Source of the DNA: Acidimicrobiales bacterium
GTDB lineage: Bacteria; Actinomycetota; Acidimicrobiia; Acidimicrobiales; Palsa-688
Direction: 5' to 3'
NCBI GenBank assembly: GCA_036378675.1
Contig: DASUWA010000055.1
Span: forward strand, 1-64,000
DNA: 64,000 bases
The position numbers and the translations under genes are program-made. Under the pieces are notes generated by a model that saw nothing but the letters and a program-made list of their open reading frames with translations, was not told the origin of the DNA and did not search any database. This document shows positions 25,701-36,121 of the stretch, piece by piece (position 1 is the stretch's first letter; each line of letters begins with the position of its first letter).

Positions 25701-26011
25701 GTGAACGCCGCGTCCACCATCCGGGCGACGACCTCCGGGTCGGTTCGCTCTGCGAGAGACGTGAACCCGACCACGTCGGCGAACAGGACGGTGGCGAGCT
25801 TCCGCTCGGGGACCGGGTCCGTCACCGCAGCACCAGCGTTGACTTCCTGCAGAACGGCCCCGCACTGGCCGCAGAACTTCTGATCAGGCGTGTGAGAGGC
25901 GCCGCACACCGGGCAACCGGCGGGCTCCAGCATCGCGCCGCACTGACCGCAGAACCGGAAGCCCTCGGGATTTTCCATCCCGCACTGGTGGCATGGCGGC
26001 ACGGAGGCCAT
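22781..26011 (-). CDS. zinc-ribbon / class III nucleotidyl cyclase / ATPase / TPR signalling protein
   Basis: A 1076-residue multidomain protein. Two zinc ribbons (CHQCG..CGQCG, CPVCG..CGQCG, residues 7-50), then a class III cyclase domain (about 68-245) with metal-binding Asp in LFADVVGFTSL and in IDKYMGDSLM, and GDTVNVAARLE for substrate and transition state. An AAA/STAND-type ATPase follows with Walker A GDAGLGKSR near 285 and Walker B LLIVDDFH, then a long TPR-like alpha region to the end. Similar cyclase-ATPase proteins occur in mycobacteria. GAGG precedes the ATG at 26011. Probably makes cAMP in response to an unknown signal (inference). Confidence 0.9.
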   Translation of the reverse strand: MASVPPCHQCGMENPEGFRFCGQCGAMLEPAGCPVCGASHTPDQKFCGQCGAVLQEVNAGAAVTDPVPERKLATVLFADVVGFTSLAERTDPEVVARMVDAAFTELGQVVSEHGGTIDKYMGDSLMAVFGVPTAHDDDAERAVAAALAMRHIGGDLVFSIGVNSGEVMVTPLVRSAGTTVIGDTVNVAARLEKAAGPGEVLCGPLTVELVGGRAVFRPKQPLLLKGKSQPLHVWEAVSIGPLSGATTTPDVPLIGRDDELAYLLAQWQRVVRDSRYQMALVCGDAGLGKSRLVDELANAAARDGQVVRTSYPAYGPVGGVRLARDLLNQLGPADDTEVTARVRSLAGPVDVSLRSMDPAGLQKEQLWALGRLLEEKGSAGPLLLIVDDFHHATETTLQIVGEIPNRLAGVPIFLVLVGRTDPGEWLARFPAATKVQVPPLGRGDSACLAAELVGEKPLSEEAADWLIGRSGGNPLYLRELVRVARETGSLVDAGDHYRLGAAPVPVTLHALLAARLDAAGQAQKQAFQHLAVIGHGASEAQLSALGGTACTNALRGLLDLGLIRLEPDGSYSAADPLLSEVAYESLPRTTRGDLHKLAAETASRPEDRGRHLEAAARYLEDDEAVAAEAAEALVRVGLEFRESARFPEARRLLERAVSLGWREAAALLTLADVQSLDGDSDAAMQTLALIGDDPTDPLVGIERDHAMGRVEMFTNSAEARPRLHDVADRWRQAGDPLKQAWALANAGVAAFNLSQMEEASSDLEGALQIFEGLGDQGGESATTSFLSLVRPTDPRVGTWLANALSFAEVTGDRMRQMSALIPLAWHHGLRAIWGPAAETADAENFAARLAAVAEELGQNESAIHGHSLLSILARSSGRLEEAVRHAESVNKLVDRLGGRDPWLPWAVGFSVTVARGAASAAAPFPPADYTNPVGAVAAEVIQAELAFCGRVEEALGHCATGLLERGPVADTSGVLRALMLLLTGRHSEALQPAERAEAVAAQMGAKPVLVMAKAIQAEVKADPSLLPPIPEDPVSASGAVILRAHAVLGDMDAASELRRVVALLVAPGLLAGVPSG

Positions 26012-26059
26012 TGTGCCTCGTCAGACGGAAGATTGGCGATAGATAGGCTGCCGGGACGC

Positions 26060-27334
26060 ATGATCGACACCCGGCTACTGATCGACGACTTCGACGAGAC
26101 CGCAAGAAGGCTTTCGCGCAAAGGGGTCGACCCGTCCCTGGTCAGCTCCGCACGCAACCTCGCCGAGCGGCGCAGGGAGCAGATCCGCAGGGTCGACGAG
26201 GCCAGGGCGGAGAGCAACGCTGCGTCAAAAGAGGTCGGCGCCTTGATGAGAGAGGGCCGGAGCGCGGAGGCCGACGAGCTGCGAAGCCGGCTCGCCGCCT
26301 CGAAGACGGACCTCGAGAAACTCGACGCCGAGCTTCGCGCGATCGAAGACGAGCTGGACGACACCGTCTCCCGCATTCCGAACCTGCCGGCCGACGACGT
26401 GCCTGACGGGTCGGGCGAGGAGAGCAACAGAATCCTGCGGACACATGGTTACGACCCATCCGACTATGAGGGCAGGGAGTGGCTGCCGCACTGGGAGGTC
26501 GGTGAACGGCTTGGGATATTCGACGGGGAGCGTGCGGCGAAGCTGAGCGGGGCGATGTTTTCGCTGCTTCGTCGCGAAGGGGCGAGGCTATTGCGCGGGC
26601 TGGTTGACCTCGCCCTGGACCTCCACCGTGACGCCTACGAGGAAATCGTCCCGCCACACCTCGTTCGCACCGAGGTGATCACGAAGACCGGACACCTGAC
26701 CAAGTTCGATACCCAGGCCTACCGGGTCCGTGACGACGAACTGTGGCTGATTCCCACCGGCGAGGTGTCGTTGATGGGGATGGACCAGGGCGAGATCCTT
26801 GCCGAAGCCGAGCTCCCCAAGCGGTACATGGCGTACACCGTGTGCTGGCGCCGGGAGGCCGGCGCCGCAGGCAAGGACACCCGGGGGCTCCAGAGGGTTC
26901 ATGAGTTCCACAAAGTCGAGCTGGTCAAGCTGTGCAGGCCGGAGGAAGGCAACCGCGAGTTCGAATCACTGGTTGCCGACGCGGAGAAGGCCTTGCAGGT
27001 GCTCGGCCTCCCCTATCGGGTCGTCGAACTCTGCGCCGGCGACCTGACCTTCTCGGCCGCCAAGGTCTACGACCTCGAGGTCTACTCGCCGGGCGTCGAC
27101 AAGTGGCTCGAGGTGTCGTCAGTGAGCCTGGTGACCGATTTTCAAGCCCGGCGTGGCCAGATCCGTTTTCGAAGGGAGGGCGGTTCGGTCGAGTTCGTCC
27201 ACTCGTTGAACGGTTCGGGCCTGGCGACTCCTCGGGTGTGGGCGGCGATCGTCGAGCATGGCCAGCAGCCGGACGGGACCGTCGTCGTCCCCGAAACGCT
27301 TGTGCCCTACGTCGGCACTAACGTCATCCGCTGA
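26060..27334 (+). CDS. serS: seryl-tRNA synthetase
   Basis: Class II aminoacyl-tRNA synthetase charging tRNA-Ser. 424 residues from ATG 26060. The N-terminal long coiled-coil arm that grips the tRNA variable arm (residues 30-105), then class II motifs: motif 2 YTVCWRREAGAAGKDTRGLQRVHEF (in part) and motif 3 LNGSGLATPRVWAAIVEHGQ, with TGEVSL in the active site. The open frame extends far upstream, but that part is antisense to the cyclase gene and not coding. Plus-strand TAGGCT lies 10 bases before the ATG. Confidence 0.97.
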   Translation: MIDTRLLIDDFDETARRLSRKGVDPSLVSSARNLAERRREQIRRVDEARAESNAASKEVGALMREGRSAEADELRSRLAASKTDLEKLDAELRAIEDELDDTVSRIPNLPADDVPDGSGEESNRILRTHGYDPSDYEGREWLPHWEVGERLGIFDGERAAKLSGAMFSLLRREGARLLRGLVDLALDLHRDAYEEIVPPHLVRTEVITKTGHLTKFDTQAYRVRDDELWLIPTGEVSLMGMDQGEILAEAELPKRYMAYTVCWRREAGAAGKDTRGLQRVHEFHKVELVKLCRPEEGNREFESLVADAEKALQVLGLPYRVVELCAGDLTFSAAKVYDLEVYSPGVDKWLEVSSVSLVTDFQARRGQIRFRREGGSVEFVHSLNGSGLATPRVWAAIVEHGQQPDGTVVVPETLVPYVGTNVIR

Positions 27335-27351
27335 CCCGTGACATCCTGACG

Positions 27352-28182
27352 GTGGCGAACTCCGAGAGAGCCCAGGGAGCTGTCCGGGAGGTTCCCGGCG
27401 CAGCTGCCCTCGCGGATCGAGCGGCGAGTGACTTCGTCGAGGAATACCACCATCGTCCCGGCGCGCCGATCGCGGTTGTCATCCCCGCGCTCAATGAGGC
27501 CGAGACTGTCGCCGACGTCATCGAGTCGGTGCCGGAATCGATCTGCGGCCTCAAGACCGAGACGATCCTCGTCGACGACGGATCCACCGACGGGACCGGC
27601 GACATCGCCCGCCGCGCCGGAGCGCTCGTATGCAGCCTTCCCGTCAACCTCGGCCAGGGGCAGGCGTTCCGCCTTGGCTACCGCCTCGCCAGGGAGCGAG
27701 GGTCTCGGATCATCTGCACCGCGGACGCCGACGGACAGTTCGATCCGCGCGAGCTTCCGCGTTTGGTCGAGCCGATCGTTTCGGGAGATGCCGACTTCGT
27801 GAACGGGTCGCGGCGACTCGGCCGAACAGAGACGACCGACCCCGTCCGAAAGGCCGGGGTCATCCTCTACGGCGCGTTGGTCAGCATGTTGACTGGCGTG
27901 CGTATAACCGATCCCGCCAACGGCCTGCGTGCATTCCGTGCCCAGGTAACCGATCGGGTGCCCCTGCGACAGACCCAGTACCAGACATCAGAGCTCTTGA
28001 TCGGTGCCATAGCCCACGGATTCAAGGTGATCGAGGCGCCGGCGACCATGTACAAACGCAGTGCGGGGACGTCCAAGAAGGGGGGAAACCTTGTCTACGG
28101 ACTGCGGTTCGGGCGGGTCGTCGTCACGACCTGGTGGGCTCAGAGAGCGAGCGCGCGGGCTTCGACGACCGGTCGGGGATGA
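27352..28182 (+). CDS. family 2 glycosyltransferase
   Basis: 276 residues, GT-A fold. IAVVIPALNEAETVADVI at the start of the catalytic domain, LVDDGSTDGTGDIA, and the metal-binding TADADGQFDP (DxD) near residue 125. A PANGLRAFR motif and basic C-terminus follow, as in polyprenyl-phosphate sugar transferases. It has no clear C-terminal membrane helices. GTG start 17 bases after serS. Converges with, and overlaps by 59 bases, the GtrA-like gene. Likely transfers a sugar to polyprenyl phosphate for the glycan genes downstream (inference). Confidence 0.85.
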   Translation: MANSERAQGAVREVPGAAALADRAASDFVEEYHHRPGAPIAVVIPALNEAETVADVIESVPESICGLKTETILVDDGSTDGTGDIARRAGALVCSLPVNLGQGQAFRLGYRLARERGSRIICTADADGQFDPRELPRLVEPIVSGDADFVNGSRRLGRTETTDPVRKAGVILYGALVSMLTGVRITDPANGLRAFRAQVTDRVPLRQTQYQTSELLIGAIAHGFKVIEAPATMYKRSAGTSKKGGNLVYGLRFGRVVVTTWWAQRASARASTTGRG

Positions 28183-28618
28183 ACACCAGCCACTCGTAGA
28201 GAACGAACTTCAGAACAAAGAACACCCCGGATACGCCGAGAAACGCGAGCCCGGTGAGCAAGACCGTCCAGCCGTGGTCGCCGGTCAGACTTCGCGCTCC
28301 TTGCTGTGCCCAGTGAGTGGCCACCGCGGATGCTGCAAAGCTCGACAAAGCGACCGCCATGTAGAGAACGACCTCGGTGGTCCGCTCATGCCCGCGCCGC
28401 TCCGACCACACCCAACGCCGGTTCAGTATGTAGTTGGGTACGGCCCCGCCGACGAATCCCGCCGCGGAAGCCCACGTCGTGCCTCCGTGCAGCCAGCCAA
28501 GCGTCCCGAGAAACGCAAGCTCACTGGTCACCGTCGCTATCGCGGAGCCGGCGCTGTAGCCGGCAACCCGGCGCACCAGCGGCCACCGGCCCACGATCGC
28601 GGTCCATCGGCTTCTCAT
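28124..28618 (-). CDS. GtrA-like membrane protein
   Basis: 164 residues with four membrane helices and the GtrA family pattern: a first helix after VRRVAGYSAGSA, then WASAAGFVGGAVPNYILNRRWVW, a characteristic NxxxNRxWVW-type signature, and a last helix VSGVFFVLKFVLYEWLVF. GtrA proteins are thought to flip or move polyprenyl-linked sugars. ATG at 28618 overlaps the GT-C stop (ATGA), so the two are coupled. The upstream part of the longer frame is a shadow. Confidence 0.85.
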   Translation of the reverse strand: MRSRWTAIVGRWPLVRRVAGYSAGSAIATVTSELAFLGTLGWLHGGTTWASAAGFVGGAVPNYILNRRWVWSERRGHERTTEVVLYMAVALSSFAASAVATHWAQQGARSLTGDHGWTVLLTGLAFLGVSGVFFVLKFVLYEWLVFIPDRSSKPARSLSEPTRS

Positions 28619-30543
28619 CCGCCTGCTCCGGCGGACGTTCCCAAAGCGTGCAGGTCCACGACCGCGGCGGGACCCGTGCCGGCTACGACGGCCCGCAGCC
28701 CCGTCGCTACCGTCCCGTCCGGCAGGCTGGCCACCAGGATCGGCGCGAAACCTCGACCGTCGCCGACGCCGCTGTTGGCGCGCGCCACCGGGACCCATCC
28801 ACCGGTGCCCGTTCGGATCTCGAGGGTCACGGATCTGGTGTGCCCCGCGGAGAGAGCGGCCTCACCCACGCTGACCTGACTGACCACCGAAGGAGTCTTC
28901 CATTCCAGGGTGACCGCTGTCGTACCGCCCGACGTCGACTGCAACGGAGTTATCGCGGCGCCGAGATCGACGTCGGACGGATGGGCGGTACCGGGGCCGA
29001 TCAGCTCATACACGGAGGCATCGTCTCGGGATGTATGCAACAAACGCACCGACCACGGCGAGCTGTCGGCAACTCCGAGCAGGCACGGGTTGTCCATGAT
29101 CCCGGGCTTGTTAACATCACCGAGCAGGAGGAAGCCCGCCTGGTCCTTGGCGACCGCCTGCTGGATCGAAGGGGTGTAACAAATGCTCGACGTGGCATCG
29201 AATGCCGAGCGCGCGGTGAGATGGCCGCTGAACAGCGCGGTGGAGTAGAGGTAATCGGTCTCGACAACCGTGGACGCCGGGCGTTCTGCAGAAAGGACCG
29301 CCATGTACCTCGACCCGCCGAAATGCGAGCTCGACTGGCCGAGGTTGAACAGGTAGTCACGGGGCAACTGCACAACCAGCGGAACCCCGACCGCGGCAAC
29401 CGCCAGAGTCACCGAAGCCGCTCGCGCCCTGCCGAGCCACTCCGCCCTGCGAGCCTCGATACGGGTCCGCAGGGCGTGCCAGACAGCAAGAGCTCCCATC
29501 ACGTACCACACCGCGATCAGCGGCAGGACCAGCATCACCCGCCGCTCATTCACATACGGCCAAAGCAGGGTCTCGGCCAGGTAGATCGGAACGATCGCGA
29601 TCGCTGCGTCGCGGTGGCGCCGAAACCAGACGACCGCACCCACGATCACGAAGACAATCACGTGCCACGAGAACACCTTCCAAACGTCTGGAATGTGACC
29701 GCTCGTGGGCAGCGGGCTCAGATACGGAACCAACGTCACCGCCGCAGCAGTAGAGAAGATCTGCCACACGCCGTGAGGGAGCACATGGAGCAAACGATTC
29801 GCCAACCCGCCCTGGTAGTAGCCACCAAGTTCCTGTGAGTAACGGGTACCTGCGATCGGGACGCCAGCCATCACGCGCGCGACGACCACAGGAAGAAGCA
29901 GTGCGACCGTCGCCCCGATGATGCCGCCTCCCCGTAGCAGGCTGCTCCAGCCCGGCTTGCGCCGGCGGGACCATAACTCCCAGACGATCAGGCCGGCGAG
30001 GATGCCGACCGCCGCCTCTTTCAACCAGACCAGGGCCGCACCGGCGAGGAAAACGGCGACGGCCGTCGGGGTGAAGTCTTTTTCCTGGTGGTCCCACCTG
30101 TCCACGAGGAGAAGAAAGACGAGGAACACGATCAGGAACGGCGCTTCGGCCATCACCATGCTCCCGAACGTCGCGAACGGCGGGCTGAGAGCGAGCGCGA
30201 GCAGGGCCATACCGATCACCCCGGGCGACACGTCACGGCGGCGCAGGTACGTCCATGTCAGCGGGAAGACCCCCGCGTAAGAAGCGACCGAGAGGAGACG
30301 CAGCGGCGCGAAGCTGTGTCCCCAGATCCAAACGAGCGGGGCGAGCAGCGCAGGGTATCCCGGCGGGTAGGCGCCGACCACGACCGACCCGTTGACGAGG
30401 TGACCGGTCAGCCCCTGACCGTGCAGCAGCGCTCTCGCAGTGAGGATGTAGCTCGAGTCGTCGTCGAACGATCCGACGAAGTAGTGCGGCGCGACCAGCG
30501 CAACGTGTATGAGTCCGAGCAGCATCGGCCCGCCGACGAGCAA
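28615..30543 (-). CDS. GT-C type membrane glycosyltransferase (ArnT/PMT-like)
   Basis: 642 or more residues: about 11 transmembrane helices in the first 400 residues, then a soluble extracytoplasmic C-terminal domain. The first loop carries the acidic motif FDDDSSYILTARALLHG, matching the catalytic D/E-containing loop of GT-C enzymes using lipid-linked sugars. The C-terminal half has beta-rich carbohydrate-module-like sequence (VTLEWKTPSVVSQVSVG, SVTLEIRTGTGGW). TTG 30543 is the first ordinary start, but NWWKRRW codes directly upstream of helix 1 and the frame is open to a CTG at 30663. Acceptor unknown. Confidence 0.82.
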   Translation of the reverse strand: MLVGGPMLLGLIHVALVAPHYFVGSFDDDSSYILTARALLHGQGLTGHLVNGSVVVGAYPPGYPALLAPLVWIWGHSFAPLRLLSVASYAGVFPLTWTYLRRRDVSPGVIGMALLALALSPPFATFGSMVMAEAPFLIVFLVFLLLVDRWDHQEKDFTPTAVAVFLAGAALVWLKEAAVGILAGLIVWELWSRRRKPGWSSLLRGGGIIGATVALLLPVVVARVMAGVPIAGTRYSQELGGYYQGGLANRLLHVLPHGVWQIFSTAAAVTLVPYLSPLPTSGHIPDVWKVFSWHVIVFVIVGAVVWFRRHRDAAIAIVPIYLAETLLWPYVNERRVMLVLPLIAVWYVMGALAVWHALRTRIEARRAEWLGRARAASVTLAVAAVGVPLVVQLPRDYLFNLGQSSSHFGGSRYMAVLSAERPASTVVETDYLYSTALFSGHLTARSAFDATSSICYTPSIQQAVAKDQAGFLLLGDVNKPGIMDNPCLLGVADSSPWSVRLLHTSRDDASVYELIGPGTAHPSDVDLGAAITPLQSTSGGTTAVTLEWKTPSVVSQVSVGEAALSAGHTRSVTLEIRTGTGGWVPVARANSGVGDGRGFAPILVASLPDGTVATGLRAVVAGTGPAAVVDLHALGTSAGAGG

Positions 30544-30655
30544 CCAACGTCGCTTCCACCAGTTCGCAGCAGCGTCGCGGACTTCGTCGCGACCGGTTTG
30601 GCGGCGGCCGGCCGCGGTTTCGTCGAGAGTCGTCAGCGCCGCTGGCAGGTGGGCC

Positions 30656-31960
<1,305 letters not shown>

Positions 31961-31994
31961 TTAGCTAGTCCTTAGGTTATTTCGATCTCTGTCT

Positions 31995-32022
31995 CACCTC
32001 GCGAGTGTCTACTCGCGAGGTG
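31995..32022 (+). promoter_or_regulatory. perfect 12-bp stem overlapping the lipoprotein start codon
   Basis: CACCTCGCGAGT (31995-32006), loop GTCT, then ACTCGCGAGGTG (32011-32022). Both possible GTG starts of the gene (32005 and 32020) lie inside the stem. As RNA this would block initiation; as DNA it is a strong palindromic operator. No other ribosome binding site is visible. Confidence 0.6.
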
Positions 32023-32610
32023 CCAAAACTCGCCGCAAGCAACTCGAAAAAGATCCTGGCCCCGGTGGCCGTCGGACTTTCGTGCGCCATAGGACTCGCT
32101 GCATGCGGTGGAGGCAGCTCGTCCGCCGCGGGATCGTCGTCGACCACCACCGTGCCGGGGGCCGGGGCGGAGACGTTCCCCCGGTACACACAGTGTCTGG
32201 AGAGCCACGGGGTTCCCTCCAGCGTCGCCGGCGCATTCGCGCAGCGTCGCGGATTGACGCAGAACCCGACCAGCCCACCGTCGGGTGGCTTCACCCGTCC
32301 GACGATTCCTGCCGAGTACCAAGCGGCGTTCCAGGCGTGCCGGACCCTGAGGCCGAACTTCGGCGCTGGTTTGAACAGCGCGGCCTTCGCCGCCTACCGC
32401 AACTGCCTTCAGTTACACGGGGTGAGCATCCCGACCCCGACCACCGCACCGGGCCAGACTTCCGGTCAAGAGCCGTCCGGCGGCGGGCCGCGCGGCGCGT
32501 TCAGCCAGCTCCAAAACAGCCCGACTTTCAAGGCAGCCCAGCAGGCTTGCGCCGCGTTGCTTCCCAATCGCGGGTCCACGACGACTACTACGACGCCGGC
32601 GGCTTCGTGA
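32005..32610 (+). CDS. lipoprotein at the head of a MacAB-type export operon
   Basis: 201 residues. Signal peptide KKILAPVAVGLSCAIGL with lipobox LAACGG near residue 34. The mature part has two copies of a short motif with paired cysteines: YTQCLESHGVPS..FQACRTL and YRNCLQLHGVSIP..QQACAAL, a pattern of small actinobacterial periplasmic proteins. GTG start at 32005 (or 32020), inside a hairpin. Its stop overlaps the ATG of the fusion-protein gene (TGATG). Role unknown, presumably an accessory subunit of the exporter. Confidence 0.75.
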   Translation: MSTREVPKLAASNSKKILAPVAVGLSCAIGLAACGGGSSSAAGSSSTTTVPGAGAETFPRYTQCLESHGVPSSVAGAFAQRRGLTQNPTSPPSGGFTRPTIPAEYQAAFQACRTLRPNFGAGLNSAAFAAYRNCLQLHGVSIPTPTTAPGQTSGQEPSGGGPRGAFSQLQNSPTFKAAQQACAALLPNRGSTTTTTTPAAS

Positions 32611-34135
32611 TGATTGGACTAAGGGGTACTCGGCGCCTTCTCGTGGGGAACCTGGTGATCGCGGCGGTGCTCACCGGTCTGGTCGTGGCGGGGGTGACGT
32701 CGGTGTTCAGCTCGGCTTCGGCCAACACAGCCCCGCGAACCGTCAGGGCCCAGCTCGGTGACGTTTCCGCGTCGGTGTCGGCGACGGGCAACGTTTCGCC
32801 GGCGCAGGCCCAGAACGTCGACTTCTCAACGGGAGGAACCGTCACCGAAATCGACGTGACAGCCGGCCAGTCGGTCACCACCGGCCAGGTGCTCGCCAAG
32901 CTCGATCCCGGCCCGGCGCAGGCCTCCCTCACCGCAGCCGAGGACAGCCTTCAAGCGGCGCAGGACAACCTTGCGCTCGTCCAGTCCGGAGGGGAGACAC
33001 CTCCCCAGAAGGCGCAGGATCAGGCGACTCTCTCGGCGGCCGAAAGCCAGGTCTCTACCGCGCAGTCGAACCTCACCGCGGCCCAGGACCAGCTGGGGTC
33101 CGACAGGGCACAGTGCGCCAAATCGGGCGCTTCAGCCGGTACCACAGCCTGCTCGGCCGTCGGCAGCGACCAACAGTCGGTCAACCAAGCACAAAACTCA
33201 CTGACCCAGGCGCAGAACACGCTGACCCAGGAACAGCTGTCGATTCAGGCAAAGCAGTACGTCAACCCGGCCGCAGTTCTGCAAGACGAAGCGGCGGTCA
33301 CCCAGGCCCAAGCAGTAGTCGCCCAGGATCAGAAAACACTCTCGGAAACGACCCTGACCGCGCCCTTCTCCGGAACTATCACTGCACTCAACGGAACAGT
33401 CGGCGAAACTGTTACCGGAGGCGGCTCATCCAACGCCAACGCGAACTCGGGTTCGTCGGGGACAGGATCGGGAACCGGCTCCGGGTCCGGAGCGGGGTCC
33501 TCGAGTGCCGGATCGTCGTCGAGCGGCAGCTCGGGATCGTCCTCGTCTGTGTTCCTCACGCTTACCAACATGTCCCAACTGCAGGTCATTGCCGGTTTCG
33601 CCGAAGCCGACGCGACCCGGGTGGCTATAGGGCAGCCCGCGACGGTTACGTTCAGTGCGCTGACCAGCACGACCGTCCCCGGACGGGTCACCGCGGTGAG
33701 CGCCACCTCGACGGTCGTGAGCAACGTCGTCACTTACAACGTCACGGTCGCGTTGCAGAACCCGCCCACAACCGTGAAGCCCGGGATGACCACGACCGTC
33801 AGCGTCGTAGTCGCGTCCGCGGGCAACGTCCTCGAGCTGCCTACGTCCGCGATAAGCACGGCCGGCCGTGCGTCGACCGTGACAGTTCTTCAGAACGGGA
33901 AGCAGACCGTCCAACCGGTGGCCGTCGGGCTGGTCGGCGACACAAGCACGCAGATACTGTCGGGACTTTCGGCCGGCGACGTGGTCGTGATCCCGACTGC
34001 GACGGTGAGCTCCGGAGGTTCGGGTACGGGCTCGTCCCGTAACGGAACGGTCGGCGGTTTCGGCGGCCTGGGTGGCGGCCTTGGGGGCGGCGGTCTCGGT
34101 GGCGGCGGAGCAGTGAGAATCGGGGGCGGAGGCTG

Positions 34136-34136
<1 letters not shown>
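32610..34136 (+). CDS. periplasmic adaptor (HlyD/MacA family membrane fusion protein)
   Basis: 508 residues. N-terminal membrane helix (VGNLVIAAVLTGLVVAGV), a lipoyl half (NVDFSTGGTVTEIDVTAGQ, VTTGQVLAKLDP), a long Gln/Ala-rich coiled coil (residues about 105-240), the second lipoyl half (TLTAPFSGTITALNGTVGETV), then a beta-barrel (VIAGFAEADATRVAIGQPATVTF) and membrane-proximal domain. Unusual are a Gly/Ser linker of about 60 residues inserted after the second lipoyl half (about 275-330) and a Gly-rich tail. Starts TGATG-coupled to the lipoprotein and ends TGATG-coupled to the ATPase. Confidence 0.88.
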
Positions 34137-34879
<743 letters not shown>

Positions 34880-34897
34880 AGTGATCGGGGAGGGCGA

Positions 34898-36121
34898 GTG
34901 AACTGGGCAGACAACTTCCGGGGCGCCTTCCGGGGTCTTTCAGCGAACAAACTCCGATCTGCCCTGACGGTGTTCGGGATCCTCATCGGAGTCGGCGCTG
35001 TAATCATCCTGGTCGCGGTCGGCAACGGCTCGTCTCAAGCCGTGCAGAACCGCATCAAGGCGCTCGGCACCAACACCATCACGATCATCAACCGCGGCAG
35101 GTTCGGAAGAGGCCCGGCAACGGGAGGAACGCAAACCCGACCGGCGACCATCACGGCCGCGGACGTCTCCAAGCTCCAGGACCCCAACCAAGCCCCCGAC
35201 GTCGCCTCGGTTTCACCGGTCGTGAGCGCCTCGGAGACGGCGGCTTACAGCGGGGCGTCGACCTCGGTGACGGTCACGGGGACGGTCCCGGCATGGTTCG
35301 CAGCGGAGGACTATCAGGTTCAGGCCGGGCGCCAGATCACACCCACCGACATCTCGTCTCACGCGCGAGTGGTCGTCATCGGGCAGGACCTCGTCTCCAA
35401 CCTCTTCCAACCGGGGTCAAACCCGCTCGGAGCACAGATCAGTTTCGGCTCTGCCCGGTTCGTCGTCGTCGGCGTTCTGGCGAACAAGGGGTCGAGCGCC
35501 GGGCAGGACTTGAACAATGTCGCAGTCGTTCCCTACACGTCGGCCGAGGATCAGCTGACCGGCTACACCAACAACTTCACAGAACTGATCGTCCAGGCCA
35601 AAAGCGCCAGCAGCGTCAACAACGCCGAGCAGGAAGCCGCAGAGATTCTCGCTTCGGCGAACCGGACGAGTGTCGCCAACCTTCCCTTCCTGATCGTCAA
35701 CGAGGGCTCGCTTCTAGCAACGAGCCAATCGACGAACCAGACCTTCACCGTCCTGCTCGGAGCGGTGGCAGCCATCAGCCTTCTAGTCGGAGGAATCGGG
35801 ATCATGAACATCATGCTCGTCAACGTCACCGAGCGGACCCGGGAGATCGGCATCCGCAAGGCGATCGGAGCCCCCAGGTCGGCGATACTCGGCCAGTTCC
35901 TCACCGAGGCAGTCCTCCTGTCGCTCTTAGGCGGTTTGGTGGGCATCGGCGTCGGTCTGATCGGGACTCGATTCCGGATCGTCGGGGTGCATCCGGTGGT
36001 CTCTGCATCTTCAATCGCGCTCGCCTTCGCGGTGGCAGTGATGGTCGGGGTGTTCTTCGGGTTCTATCCGGCGAACCGGGCCGCTGCGCTCCGGCCGATC
36101 GAGGCGCTCCGACATGAGTGA
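34898..36121 (+). CDS. ABC transporter permease, MacB/FtsX family
   Basis: 407 residues: one N-terminal helix (LRSALTVFGILIGVGAVIILVAV), a periplasmic MacB_PCD-type domain (residues 50-270), then three C-terminal helices of the FtsX fold (AISLLVGGIGIMNIMLVNVTERTREIGIRKAIGA, LLSLLGGLVGIGVGLI, LAFAVAVMVGVFFGFYPA). The mechanotransmission MacB layout is clear. GTG start at 34898 with GGGGAGG ahead. With adaptor and ATPase it forms an export or lipoprotein-extrusion machine of unknown substrate, in a monoderm or atypical envelope. Confidence 0.93.
   Translation: MNWADNFRGAFRGLSANKLRSALTVFGILIGVGAVIILVAVGNGSSQAVQNRIKALGTNTITIINRGRFGRGPATGGTQTRPATITAADVSKLQDPNQAPDVASVSPVVSASETAAYSGASTSVTVTGTVPAWFAAEDYQVQAGRQITPTDISSHARVVVIGQDLVSNLFQPGSNPLGAQISFGSARFVVVGVLANKGSSAGQDLNNVAVVPYTSAEDQLTGYTNNFTELIVQAKSASSVNNAEQEAAEILASANRTSVANLPFLIVNEGSLLATSQSTNQTFTVLLGAVAAISLLVGGIGIMNIMLVNVTERTREIGIRKAIGAPRSAILGQFLTEAVLLSLLGGLVGIGVGLIGTRFRIVGVHPVVSASSIALAFAVAVMVGVFFGFYPANRAAALRPIEALRHE

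Noticed and set aside
25097-26059. Long N-terminal extension of serS
   Set aside because: The extra codons are antisense to the cyclase gene; seryl-tRNA synthetase homology starts exactly at ATG 26060.
33420-33550. Repetitive GGTTC/GGATC-type sequence as a possible CRISPR or tandem repeat array
   Set aside because: It encodes the Gly/Ser linker of the membrane fusion protein; units are irregular and there are no spacers. No CRISPR array was seen anywhere in the window.
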